Source of the DNA: Maribacter sp.
GTDB lineage: Bacteria; Bacteroidota; Bacteroidia; Flavobacteriales; Flavobacteriaceae
Direction of reading: 5' to 3'
Assembly (NCBI GenBank): GCA_029287355.1
Contig: JARFRH010000026.1
Location: 1 to 43,423, forward strand
DNA: 43,423 nucleotides
Every line of letters begins with the position of its first letter. Position 1 is the first letter of the stretch. A program made the translations under genes and the position numbers. Shown one piece after another: positions 1 to 9,400 of the stretch. The notes below the pieces were generated by a model. That model worked only from the letters and a program-made list of their open reading frames with translations, had not been told where the DNA came from and did not search any database.

Positions 1-1945
1 CAGGTAGTCCATTCATGGCCTCAAAAATGCCCTCAAAATCTTCGCGCTGCATGGGCAAAAGGTCTTCCAATGCATGTTTTCGGCCTTTTACGGTATCTGA
101 CAGGATCATTTCCCTCATGGCCTTAATACGATCCACCTCAAAGAACATATGCTCGGTACGGGTCAAACCGATACCTTTGGCCCCAAATTTTCTAGCCACC
201 TTGGCATCTTTCGGGGTGTCTGCATTGGTTCGTACCTCCATGGTAGTATATTTTTCCGCCAAATACATCAGCTCGGCAAATTCGCCACTTAAGGTGGGCT
301 CGATAGTGGCTACTTTTCCTTCTATAATATTTCCGGTTGAGCCATTCAACGAAATCCAGTCGCCTTCGTGGTATTCCTTGTCATCTACAGTCAGGGTGCG
401 GTTTTTGTAATCGATTTTCAAGGCACCTGCTCCTGATATGCAACATTTACCCATTCCCCTTGCAACAACCGCTGCGTGGGAGGTCATTCCACCTCGGGCA
501 GTCAAGATCCCTTTGGCCATGTTCATGCCTTCCAAGTCTTCGGGGGAAGTCTCGATACGAGTCAAAATAGTATTTCGAAATTTTTTGGCCTCATCCGCGA
601 AAAATACGATTTGACCAGTTGCCGCTCCTGGAGATGCAGGCAAGCCTTGTGCGATGATATGTGCTCTTTTAATGGCCTTTGGATCAAAGACCGGATGCAA
701 TAATTCATCCAACTTATTGGGCTCTATGCGGAGTAGGGCCTCTTTGTCATCCAACGATTCGTCCTTGAGCAGATCTATGGCAATTTTAACCATGGCAGCC
801 CCAGTGCGTTTACCATTGCGGGTCTGCAGGATCCAAAGTTTTCCTTCTTGTATGGTGAACTCCATATCCTGCATATCGCGGTAATGGTTCTCCAGTTTGT
901 TTTGGTATTCAAAAAGCTCCTTATAAATGGATGGCATCAATTCCTCTAATGACGGATAGTTTTCCGCTCGATCCGGTTCCTCGATTTTTGCCAATTCAGC
1001 CCATCGCTCTGAACCTAATTTGGTAATTTGTTGTGGAGTTCGAACACCAGCAACTACATCTTCGCCTTGGGCGTTGATCAGGTATTCGCCATTAAAGACG
1101 TTCTCGCCTGTACCTGCATCCCTGGTAAAACATACCCCTGTACCTGAAGCTTCTCCCATATTACCATACACCATGGCCTGTACGTTGACAGCAGTACCCC
1201 AATCGGCCGGGTATCCATGCATTTTTCGGTAGTAAATGGCTCGATTTCCGTTCCAACTATTGAACACGGCGATTACCGCTCCCCAAAGCTGCTGCCAAGG
1301 ATCTGACGGAAAATCATGTCCTGTACGTTTTTTGACCGCATCCTTAAAGTCATAGACCAGGTCTTTTAGATCTTGTATGGTAAAGTCCGTATCGAGCTGA
1401 ATCTCCCTTTTTTCCTTGAGGTGCTCCATGATTTCCTCAAAGGGATCGATATCATCTTTTGATTCGGGTTTCATCCCCAAAACAACCCCACCGTACATTT
1501 GGATAAAACGACGATAAGAGTCCCAAGCAAAACGATCATTTTTGGTCTTGGCCGCCAAACCTCTCACCACCTCATCGTTAAGACCTAGATTTAGCACTGT
1601 GTCCATCATACCCGGCATGGATACCCTGGCTCCGGAACGTACCGAAATCAATAAGGGATTCTTTTTGTCCCCAAAGGTCGTCCCCATAATATCCTCAATA
1701 TTTTCAACCGCTTTTTCAATATCCTCTTTGATTAAAGCCAAAACAGCTTCTTCGCCAAGTGCGTTGTATTCCGTGCAAACCTCAGTCGTAATTGTAAAAC
1801 CTGGTGGAACTGGAATACCGATGGCACTCATTTCCGCCAGATTGGCTCCTTTACCTCCAAGGAGGTTTTTCATTGTGCTGTTTCCGTCGGCGGTCTTGTT
1901 GCCGAACCGATAGACTCGGGTGCAGATGTCTTCCATTACTTCCAT
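1..1945 (-). CDS. ppdK: Pyruvate, phosphate dikinase, N-terminal two thirds (runs off the window)
   Basis: The enzyme interconverts pyruvate + ATP + phosphate with PEP + AMP + PPi. About 648 codons are visible of a family length near 900; the C-terminal PEP/pyruvate-binding barrel is mostly outside the window. The N terminus reads MEVMEDICTRVYRFG, followed by the nucleotide-binding segment GGKGANLAEM and the glycine-rich SGARVSMPGMMDTVLNLG region. The phosphohistidine motif GGMTSHAAVVARGMGKCC is present, with the swivelling His at about residue 490 (codon 476-478). The start at 1945 is chosen because it gives the canonical N terminus; an in-frame ATG three codons later is an alternative. The gene diverges from the DUF6799 gene at 2216. 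Identification is very secure. Confidence 0.96.
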   Translation of the reverse strand, partial: MEVMEDICTRVYRFGNKTADGNSTMKNLLGGKGANLAEMSAIGIPVPPGFTITTEVCTEYNALGEEAVLALIKEDIEKAVENIEDIMGTTFGDKKNPLLISVRSGARVSMPGMMDTVLNLGLNDEVVRGLAAKTKNDRFAWDSYRRFIQMYGGVVLGMKPESKDDIDPFEEIMEHLKEKREIQLDTDFTIQDLKDLVYDFKDAVKKRTGHDFPSDPWQQLWGAVIAVFNSWNGNRAIYYRKMHGYPADWGTAVNVQAMVYGNMGEASGTGVCFTRDAGTGENVFNGEYLINAQGEDVVAGVRTPQQITKLGSERWAELAKIEEPDRAENYPSLEELMPSIYKELFEYQNKLENHYRDMQDMEFTIQEGKLWILQTRNGKRTGAAMVKIAIDLLKDESLDDKEALLRIEPNKLDELLHPVFDPKAIKRAHIIAQGLPASPGAATGQIVFFADEAKKFRNTILTRIETSPEDLEGMNMAKGILTARGGMTSHAAVVARGMGKCCISGAGALKIDYKNRTLTVDDKEYHEGDWISLNGSTGNIIEGKVATIEPTLSGEFAELMYLAEKYTTMEVRTNADTPKDAKVARKFGAKGIGLTRTEHMFFEVDRIKAMREMILSDTVKGRKHALEDLLPMQREDFEGIFEAMNGLP

Positions 1946-2095
1946 ACTATAAAGTTTTAATTGTATTTCCGTTCATACGGGAGGTCAAAATTATGCACTT
2001 CAGAGAAGCATTTTCATGACTATTATCATACAATTTTGAATTGTTTTTCAAAGTATAGATATAAGGAAGGATTTTAAAAAACGGATGCCTTCTTA

Positions 2096-2111
2096 TGTAA
2101 CAAAGGTTACA
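2096..2111. promoter_or_regulatory. Perfect 16-bp palindrome TGTAAC-N4-GTTACA upstream of ppdK
   Basis: The sequence reads TGTAACAAAGGTTACA, a perfect six-base inverted repeat around four bases. It lies in the divergent region between ppdK and the DUF6799 gene. On the ppdK strand a -7-like TACTTTG begins near 2055, so the dyad centre is about 48 bases upstream of it, compatible with a class I activator position. The same core GTAAC-N4-GTTAC recurs before the tolC-like gene at 3880-3893. The binding protein is unknown. Confidence 0.45.
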
Positions 2112-2139
2112 CATAACCCCCATATTTATTGACTTTAGC

Positions 2140-2182
2140 TGACCTATGTCATTGTAGGGGGTAGTTCTGTGCAATATTTTTA
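2140..2182 (+). promoter_or_regulatory. Regulon promoter: TGACCTATGTCA operator plus -7 box TATTTTTA
   Basis: The operator occupies 2140-2151 and the -7 box 2175-2182. The spacing (last A of the operator to first T of the box, 24 positions) is the same as at eleven other promoters in the window. It points to the DUF6799 gene at 2216, with a predicted transcription start near 2187. This is the only member of the set outside the two flanking repeats. Confidence 0.75.
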
Positions 2183-2215
2183 CCTCATTATTAATCTAAA
2201 AAATGAAATGAAAAG

Positions 2216-2875
2216 ATGAAAAGAATACATTTTTTACTAGCATTTATAGTACTAGGAACTGCTGCACTAACAGCCCAAGATCAAGATAGAGATCAAGACC
2301 GGTTAATGTTGGTAGATGGCGATGTGCTCCAAATACGAGATCGTGATCAAATACGATTACAAGACCCTATTACCCTTGCTGACGGAACCATTGTAAACCC
2401 CGATGGTTGGTATACTACTCGAGATCGGGATCGCTTGCGTCTTCAAGATGGCGAATGTCTCGACAATGACGGTATAAAATATCGTAATGAATATCAATAC
2501 CGTTACAAGGTAAAACAGGAGAACAAAGGCTTGACCGATGCCCAAATTCAGGAACGCAATCAAAATCGATATCAGGTAATGTTGATTGATGGCGAAGCCT
2601 TTCAAATTAGAAATCGCGAACAGCACCGAATTCAAGAACACGTAAATCTCGGAGATGGAATTATCGTCAATCCTGACGGCAGCTACCAAAATTCGCAGCA
2701 AAAACAATTGCGCCTTAAAGATGGCGAGTGCATCAACATGGACGGTGCGATGTTTAAAAACACCTACCAACATCGTAAAATGATGGTTCAAAAAAACATG
2801 AAGGCGAACAAAATGATGAAAAAGGGAACAAAAAAGCCTATGACCAAAAAAAAGATAGGTAAAAAATCCTCCTAA
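2216..2875 (+). CDS. Secreted protein with two DUF6799-type repeats
   Basis: The 219-residue protein begins with a signal peptide ending near AALTAQ (residues 1-20). It then has two homologous units, about residues 30-98 and 119-188. Each contains a VDGD/IDGE turn, an ADGTIVNPDG or GDGIIVNPDG strand, an LRLQDGEC or LRLKDGEC turn, and a final NxDG(I/M) element. This pattern matches DUF6799, a Bacteroidota domain of unknown function. The C terminus is very lysine-rich (KKGTKKPMTKKKIGKK), which could bind acidic polymers or membranes. The gene follows one of the shared class II-type promoters and is closed by a terminator at 2887-2921, so it is probably monocistronic. The function is unknown. 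Confidence 0.85.
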   Translation: MKRIHFLLAFIVLGTAALTAQDQDRDQDRLMLVDGDVLQIRDRDQIRLQDPITLADGTIVNPDGWYTTRDRDRLRLQDGECLDNDGIKYRNEYQYRYKVKQENKGLTDAQIQERNQNRYQVMLIDGEAFQIRNREQHRIQEHVNLGDGIIVNPDGSYQNSQQKQLRLKDGECINMDGAMFKNTYQHRKMMVQKNMKANKMMKKGTKKPMTKKKIGKKSS

Positions 2876-2886
2876 TAATCCCTAGT

Positions 2887-2921
2887 GGGGCTTTAGCATA
2901 GGAATTTGATAAAGCCCCTTT
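2887..2921 (+). terminator. Intrinsic terminator after the DUF6799 gene
   Basis: A perfect 9-bp stem GGGGCTTTA / TAAAGCCCC (2887-2895 and 2910-2918) encloses a 14-base loop and is followed by a T-rich tail. It separates the DUF6799 gene from the next gene at 2946. Confidence 0.75.
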
Positions 2922-2945
2922 CTATTGACTTAATTTGTCCGCGCC

Positions 2946-3845
2946 ATGAAAATAAGACTCTTATGCTATTCACTTATAGCGTTTTTGATAAGTAAAGGCC
3001 TTATGGCCCAAAACAATCCACAATCAATTAAGGAAAAATCTAGCGAAGACAAATCGTATGTTTTGATGGATGTTAGTTACATCAATGACGCCGTATTTAT
3101 GGGAAGACGTGATTCAATTGCTGCCCCTTATCTATATCCTTCTATTGGATATTATGATAAATCGGGATTCTTTGCCGATGCTTCCGTCTCATATCTCACA
3201 GGTTCTGAAGAGAACCGAGTAGATTTATTCTTGATTACCGTAGGTTATATAGTCGACACCAAAAAATGGAGGGGTGGCATTTCGGGAACTGGCTATTTTT
3301 ACAATGAAGATAGCTACAATGTATTGTCGGAAGTTGTGGGCGACTTCACAGGTATCCTCAGCTATGACCTAAAGGCATTCGAACTGTCAATATCTGCCAG
3401 CAGTTATTTCAGCAACAGCTCAGCAGATATATTTGTTGGATTTATGGTCGATCGCACCTTTTATGCCGCGGAAAATAAACTCTTGATCGACCCTCGTATA
3501 TCATTATATGCAGGGTCACAATATTTTTATGAAGAATACTACAGCACCAGCCGTTTGGGCAACCGAAAAGGCGAGGGTAAGGGTTCTGGCAGTTCTGAAC
3601 CAACCATGGTTACTTCCGTTGAAATTACCGAAGCTTCCGAATTCAATTTTTTGGCGGTGGAGCTGAGTCTTCCTTTGCAATACTATCACAATTCATTTAT
3701 TTTTTCCGTTACCCCTGTTCTGGCCATTCCGCAAAGCAGTGCCACAATCACTAGCGAGGACGCCGTAATTAGTGAAAATTTGGAAAGTGTTTTCTATTTT
3801 TCTGCGGGAATCAGTTACTGGTTTAATACCAAGAAAAATGATTAA
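2946..3845 (+). CDS. Secreted, probable outer-membrane beta-barrel protein of unknown function
   Basis: The 299-residue protein starts with a signal peptide (MKIRLLCYSLIAFLIS, cleavage near LMAQ). The rest is a series of short alternating hydrophobic/polar segments rich in Tyr, Phe and Ser, for example FADASVSYLTGS and FELSISASSYFS. It ends with a strand of the type FYFSAGISYWFNTK, typical of the last strand of a beta barrel. I do not recognise a named family. It sits directly upstream of the efflux operon but is separated from it by about 100 bases containing a separate promoter. A porin-like or sensor role is possible; nothing in the sequence decides this. Confidence 0.75.
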   Translation: MKIRLLCYSLIAFLISKGLMAQNNPQSIKEKSSEDKSYVLMDVSYINDAVFMGRRDSIAAPYLYPSIGYYDKSGFFADASVSYLTGSEENRVDLFLITVGYIVDTKKWRGGISGTGYFYNEDSYNVLSEVVGDFTGILSYDLKAFELSISASSYFSNSSADIFVGFMVDRTFYAAENKLLIDPRISLYAGSQYFYEEYYSTSRLGNRKGEGKGSGSSEPTMVTSVEITEASEFNFLAVELSLPLQYYHNSFIFSVTPVLAIPQSSATITSEDAVISENLESVFYFSAGISYWFNTKKND

Positions 3846-3879
3846 TACTTATCTATTAATTCCTCATGACTGTAAGTTG

Positions 3880-3923
3880 GTAACAATAGTTACTCTGCAG
3901 ATGAATTTACCACAGTAATTTTG
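3880..3923 (+). promoter_or_regulatory. Promoter of the RND efflux operon: GTAAC-N4-GTTAC dyad plus -7 box TAATTTTG
   Basis: The dyad GTAACAATAGTTAC covers 3880-3893. An exact consensus Bacteroidota -7 box, TAATTTTG, covers 3916-3923. Measured on the inner 12-mer TAACAATAGTTA, the spacing to the box is the same 24 positions seen at the TGA-N6-TCA promoters. This suggests activation by a related but distinct Crp/Fnr-type protein with a TAA-N6-TTA specificity. Confidence 0.55.
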
Positions 3924-3942
3924 TCATAAATAAATTGATACA

Positions 3943-5244
3943 ATGAAGTACAGATTAATAGGGTTGTTGTTATTCGTTTTTTATTCAATACAGGCCCAAG
4001 AGGCGAGATTGATTACCAAAGATGAAGTTCTAGCCAAGGTACAGGAGAATAACAATACCCTTAAAATGGCCCAGCAAGATGTACTGGCCGCAAAGGGTGA
4101 TTTTAGACAGACGAATGCTATTTTGTTGCCGAATATCAGCGTTTCACATACAGGAATTGCCACTACCAATCCTTTGATGGCGTTTGGTTCAAAACTCAAC
4201 CAAAAGATACTTACGGCCGCCGATTTCAATCCTGGTTTATTAAACGAACCCAGTCAAATTGAAGATTACGCCACGCGTATTGAAATACGGCAACCACTAT
4301 TGAATTTCGACGGAATTTTTCAGCGCAAAGCAGCTAAGGCCAAATGGAACGCTACAGAACTGCAATCAGAACGTACACAAGATTATCTGGCGCTTGAGGT
4401 TGAAAAAGGTTATATGCAATTGCAACTCGCCTATAAAACGGTAGAAGTTTTGCAGAAAGCCCAAGAAAACGCCTTGGAAAACAAACGCATCGCGGACAAC
4501 AGTTTCAAACAGGGCTACTTACAAAAAGCGGATGTGTTGGCGGTTGAAGTGCGGGTAACCGAAATCGATAACCAAATACAATATGCCAAGAGCAATATTA
4601 AGAATGCAAGTGATTACTTATCGGTTTTGATGAATGATAACAACAATCTAATTTTAAAGCCTACAGATTCATTATCGCTGGTTGACCACACGATTGCAAC
4701 TAGTGACTTTTCTGAGAACCGAAAGGATATTTTGGCGATGAATTCAGCCACCGCTGCGTTTCTGCAAATGCACAAAGCCGATAAAATGAGCTTCTTACCT
4801 CAATTAAATGCTTTTGGAACCTACGAGCTTCATGATGATGAAATTTTTCAAGGAGACGCCAGTGGCTATTTATTCGGAGCCGAATTCAAATGGAATATTC
4901 TTGAAGGGAGCAAACGCTTCGGAAAAGCACAGAAAAGTAAGGCAGAATACAAAAAATCAATACTGGAGCTTGAACAATATAAAGCGGAAAGTCAGGTAGA
5001 GCTGAACAGGGCCAAACGGTCACTCCAAGATGCCAAAAACAGCGTTGGACTAACGGCCCTTGCACTAAGGCAATCAAAAGAATCACTTCGCATACGCGCA
5101 AATCGTTTTGAACAGGGCTTGGAAAAAACCACCGATTTGTTAATGGCCGAAACCCAATTCTCTCAAAAACAACTTGAATATTATACGACCATTTTTCAAC
5201 ACAATTACGCTCTGGCGTATGTGCGGTTTTTAACGAAAGAATAA
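3943..5244 (+). CDS. TolC-family outer membrane efflux protein
   Basis: The 433-residue protein is the outer-membrane channel of a tripartite efflux pump. A signal peptide (MKYRLIGLLLFVFYSIQAQ) is followed by two long alpha-helical repeats typical of the outer membrane efflux protein family: residues about 25-215 (LAAKGDFRQTNAILLPNISVS and onward) and about 225-430 (MSFLPQLNAFGTYELHDD, then a coiled-coil region with many Lys/Glu/Gln). It is first in an operon with the adaptor at 5292 and the pump at 6499. The spacing of 47 bases to the adaptor fits one transcript. Assignment to the family is secure; the substrate is unknown. Confidence 0.93.
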   Translation: MKYRLIGLLLFVFYSIQAQEARLITKDEVLAKVQENNNTLKMAQQDVLAAKGDFRQTNAILLPNISVSHTGIATTNPLMAFGSKLNQKILTAADFNPGLLNEPSQIEDYATRIEIRQPLLNFDGIFQRKAAKAKWNATELQSERTQDYLALEVEKGYMQLQLAYKTVEVLQKAQENALENKRIADNSFKQGYLQKADVLAVEVRVTEIDNQIQYAKSNIKNASDYLSVLMNDNNNLILKPTDSLSLVDHTIATSDFSENRKDILAMNSATAAFLQMHKADKMSFLPQLNAFGTYELHDDEIFQGDASGYLFGAEFKWNILEGSKRFGKAQKSKAEYKKSILELEQYKAESQVELNRAKRSLQDAKNSVGLTALALRQSKESLRIRANRFEQGLEKTTDLLMAETQFSQKQLEYYTTIFQHNYALAYVRFLTKE

Positions 5245-5291
5245 ATACAAACGATAACATCAATAACAAGAAGTACCTAATATAAAATGAT

Positions 5292-6371
5292 ATGAAACAT
5301 AAAAACCATATTGTCGGACTTTTCGTAATAGCCTTACTGGCAGTGAGTTGCGGTGGAGAAGACAAAAAAGCGGTAGCCGATACTTCCCCCGCGGTGGCCG
5401 TTGAAGTAAAGACCGTTTCTGAAGACAATAGCAGTCCTTTTTTGACGGTTAGTGGCAAAGTAGAAGCAATCGAAAGCGCTGACATCAGTACCCGTATGAT
5501 GGGTTATGTGGACAAAATCTATGTTCAAGTGGGAGATAAAGTGCGAAACGGACAACTATTGATAAGTGTAAACAATGCCGATGTTTCTGCGAAATTGGCT
5601 CAGGTGAATGCAGGCATTGTCGAAGCAACGGCAGCCTTCACGAATGCTGAAAAAGACTATAACAGATTCACCGTATTGTTTCAAGAGAACAGCGCGACAC
5701 AAAAAGAATTGGATGATATAACCGCAAACTACAACATGGCAAAAGCACGTTTAGAGTCTGCCAAGCAAATGAAGAACGAGGTAAACGCTCAATTATCATA
5801 CGCGAACATTCGGGCTCCGTTTAACGGTGTAGTAACCAACAAATTCATCGATGCAGGTGATATGGCAAACCCCGGAGTACCATTGTTGGAAGTAGAGTCA
5901 CCAGGAAAGTATCAAGTTTTGGCAATGGTGCCCGAATCAGAAATTCTGGAAATAAAAAAAGACTCTGAAGTAACCATAGAAATAAAAGCATTGAACGAGA
6001 CCTTACCGGGCAAAGTAACTGAGGTAAGCACTTCGGCTAAAAATACTGGAGGGCAATACTTGGTAAAAGTTATTTTGAATAAAACCAATGCCCGAATACG
6101 ATCGGGTATGTATGCGACAGTACAGTTTCCGGTCGCTCGAAAAACTACTAGTTCAGCGGTTATGATTCCAGTAAACGCTATTGTAAATAATGGACAATTA
6201 ACAGGAGTTTATACGGTTAGCCAAAGCAATACCGCACTATTGCGTTGGTTACGCCTGGGAAGAACTTTCGGTGACAAAGTAGAAGTGCTATCTGGACTCT
6301 CCCCTGATGAACAATACATTGTTTCATCAGAAGGAAGACTATATAATGGTGTGAGAATCACAAAACAATAA
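5292..6371 (+). CDS. RND efflux periplasmic adaptor lipoprotein (HlyD/AcrA type)
   Basis: The 359-residue membrane-fusion protein links the inner-membrane pump to the TolC-like channel. The N terminus carries a lipoprotein signal with lipobox LAVSC (Cys20). The biotinyl-lipoyl-like half motifs follow: SGKVEAIESADISTRMMGYV with VQVGDKVRNGQLL, then YANIRAPFNGVVTNKFIDAG. A coiled-coil hairpin lies between them (about residues 90-165). Beta-barrel and membrane-proximal domains complete it (VLAMVPESEILEIKKDSEV, IPVNAIVNNGQ). The start is supported by the lipobox position. The gene is part of the operon from 3943 to about 10275. Confidence 0.94.
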   Translation: MKHKNHIVGLFVIALLAVSCGGEDKKAVADTSPAVAVEVKTVSEDNSSPFLTVSGKVEAIESADISTRMMGYVDKIYVQVGDKVRNGQLLISVNNADVSAKLAQVNAGIVEATAAFTNAEKDYNRFTVLFQENSATQKELDDITANYNMAKARLESAKQMKNEVNAQLSYANIRAPFNGVVTNKFIDAGDMANPGVPLLEVESPGKYQVLAMVPESEILEIKKDSEVTIEIKALNETLPGKVTEVSTSAKNTGGQYLVKVILNKTNARIRSGMYATVQFPVARKTTSSAVMIPVNAIVNNGQLTGVYTVSQSNTALLRWLRLGRTFGDKVEVLSGLSPDEQYIVSSEGRLYNGVRITKQ

Positions 6372-6372
6372 A

Positions 6373-6476
6373 CGGGCCTGCATTAGGCATGCCCATCGGC
6401 AGGCAGGGATTGTAGCGGTTACCCCGCTTCCATCAGTTGGCAGAGAGGGGTAAGAGCGGAAAGCTCGCCCGAACGC
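6373..6476. repeat. Intergenic palindromic element inside the efflux operon
   Basis: The 127-base gap between the adaptor and pump genes is unusually GC-rich for this window and contains inverted repeats. The clearest arm pair is TTACCCC (6419-6425) with GGGGTAA (6447-6453), flanked by AGCGG and GAGCGG. The composition and the motif GCGGTTACCCC resemble dispersed REP/BIME-like elements of flavobacterial genomes. I cannot test for other copies outside the window. It may adjust pump expression relative to the adaptor. Confidence 0.4.
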
Positions 6477-6498
6477 TCAAATTAAACAAGTAGAAAGA

Positions 6499-9400
6499 AT
6501 GAAGGAAGGTTTAGCTGGCAAAATTGCCAAAATGTTCATAGGAAGCAAGTTAACGGTGCTTCTGATGATTGTTTTCATGGTCATCGGAGTATATAGCTCG
6601 TTTTTGATTCCGCGGGAAGAGGAGCCTCAAATTGATGTGCCCATGGCGGATATTTTTGTGGGATACCCAGGGGCGAGCCCCACAGAAGTGGAGTCGCGCG
6701 TCATTAAGCCTTTAGAGAAACTGATTTCGAATATCAAAGGAGTGGAATACGTGTATTCCACGTCGATGAAGGAGCAGGGAATGGTCATCGTACAGTTTTA
6801 TGTAGGTGAGGATATTGAACGTTCGTTCGTGAAACTGTACAACGAAATCAACAAGCACATGGACCAAATGCCGCAGGGGGTAACGTTTCCATTAGTTAAA
6901 ACGCGCGCTATCGATGATGTTCCCATGCTTGGTCTGACTTTGTGGAGTGAAAATTATGATGGGTATCAGTTGAGCCAAATGGCGCAGGAATTGGAAAGTG
7001 AGATCAAGAAGGTGAGCGAAGTGGCGATTACCCATAAGATTGGTAACCAAAACCGTCAGTTACGTGTAGTTTTGGACAAGGACAAATTGGCTGCCAGCGG
7101 ACTGGATTTCTTGTCGGTTTCTGAAATGATCAAGGCGAATAACGTGCAGTTAAGCTCCGGTAGTTTTGATAAAAACGACACGGAGTTTTTGGTCAACACG
7201 GGCAAGTTTTTAGCATCGGTTGCCGATGTAGAAAATCTAGTGGTTGGGGTACAACAGAATCAACCTATTTATTTGAAGCAAATAGCAAGCATCATCGACG
7301 GCCCTGAAATTCCGCAAAGTTATGTGTCTTTAGGGTTCGGACAGGCGAGTGATAAAATTACTGATTACAAATCCGAATATCCTGCGGTTACTATATCAGT
7401 TGCGAAAAGAAAAGGTGCGGATGCGATGAAAATTGCCGATATCGTTATTGATAAAGTAGACCACTTACGTTCCACCTTAATTCCCGATGATGTACATGTA
7501 GAAATTACCAGAAACTACGGGGAAACTGCGTCTCATAAAGTATCGGAATTACTACTGCACCTTATAGGCTCTATTATTGCGGTTACCCTTGTGGTTATGT
7601 TAGCAATGGGCTGGCGAGGTGGTTTGGTGGTTTTCTTATCGGTTCCCATTACGTTTGCCTTAACGTTGTTGAGCTACTATATGTTAGATTATACCCTGAA
7701 TAGAATTACTCTTTTCGCATTGGTGTTTGTTACGGGTATAGTGGTTGATGATTCCATAATTATTGCCGAAAATATGCACAGGCATTTCAAAATGAAACGC
7801 CTTCCTTTTAAACAAGCTGCTCTGTATGCGATTAACGAAGTTGGTAACCCTACCATTTTGGCCACGTTTACGGTAATCGCCTCGGTATTACCAATGGCTT
7901 TCGTATCTGGATTAATGGGGCCATATATGGCTCCGATGCCCATTGGTGCTTCGATTGCGATGATTCTGTCCTTATTTGTGGCTTTGACCATTACGCCATA
8001 TTTAGGTTTTGTTTTCTTAAGGGGGAAAGACAAGAAAGGGAAAGTTGAGAAGAAAGAAAAGCCTTTGGAGGACACTTTTATTTACAGGCTATATAACAAA
8101 TTTGAACGCCCGTTAATAGAAAGTAGCCGCAAACGCTGGTTGTTTTTAGGATTGACCTTTTTATTGCTCATAGGCTCTATGGTCTTGTTTTTTACCAAAT
8201 CCGTAGCCGTAAAAATGTTGCCCTTCGATAACAAAAATGAGTTTCAAGTAGTCATCGATATGCCTGAAGGTACAACGCTCGAACGTACAGGAGTGGTGGC
8301 ACGGGAAATTGCACAATATCTGGCTACGCGCCCAGAAGTGGTAAACTATCAGAATTACATTGGTACATCCGCACCCATTACCTTTAATGGTTTGGTTCGT
8401 CATTACGATTTACGCGGGGGTAGTAATATGGCTGATATTCAAGTGAATCTTATTGACAAAGGAGAACGTTCTGCTCAAAGTCATGACATCGCAAAGTTGT
8501 TGCGACCGGAAATTCAAAAAATCGCAAGTACATTCAATGCGAACGTGAAAATAGTGGAGGTGCCACCGGGTCCTCCAGTGCTATCGACTATTGTTGCGGA
8601 AGTCTACGGACCAGATTACGATGAGCAAATGAAGATTGCCAACAATGTTCAAGAAATCTTGAAAAATACTGACGATGTGGTTGATATCGATTGGTTGGTG
8701 GAAGCCGACCAAACCGAATATCAATTCGACATCGATAAAGAAAAAGCAATGCTTTACGGGGTTGCACCACAGCAAATCGCCTATACTATGAACATGGCCA
8801 TGTCTAATAGGGCAATTACCAATTTGTATGACGAGGATGCCACCAATCAAGTTGCATTGGTATTGGCTTTGGATGAAAAGGAAAAATCAACTATTACGGA
8901 TATATCACAATTGAAGGTTACTTCTAAACTTGGCAATATGGTACCTATTGCAGATTTGGTCGATATCAAAGAAACGATAAGTGCCAAAAGCATCTACCGT
9001 AAAAATCAAAAACGTGTGGTATATGTGATGGCAGATATGGCGGGGAATTTGGAGAGTCCCGCCTACGCAATTTTAGGCATGGAAGAAAAACTGAAAGAAA
9101 TTGTCTTACCACAAGGGTATAAGATCAATGAAATGTATTTAGGTCAGCCTGATTTTGAAGATGACTATACGGTGAAGTGGGACGGGGAATGGCAAATTAC
9201 ACTGGAGGTTTTTAGAGATTTGGGAATCGCATTTTTAGGAGCCATTATCTTGATTTACATCTTAATAGTAGGTTGGTTTCAAAACTTCAAAGCACCAATA
9301 GTTATGATGGTTGCCATACCCTTATCTTTGATAGGAATTGTTTTGGGACATTGGATTATGGGCGCATTTTTTACAGCAACCTCTTTTATTGGAATGATAG

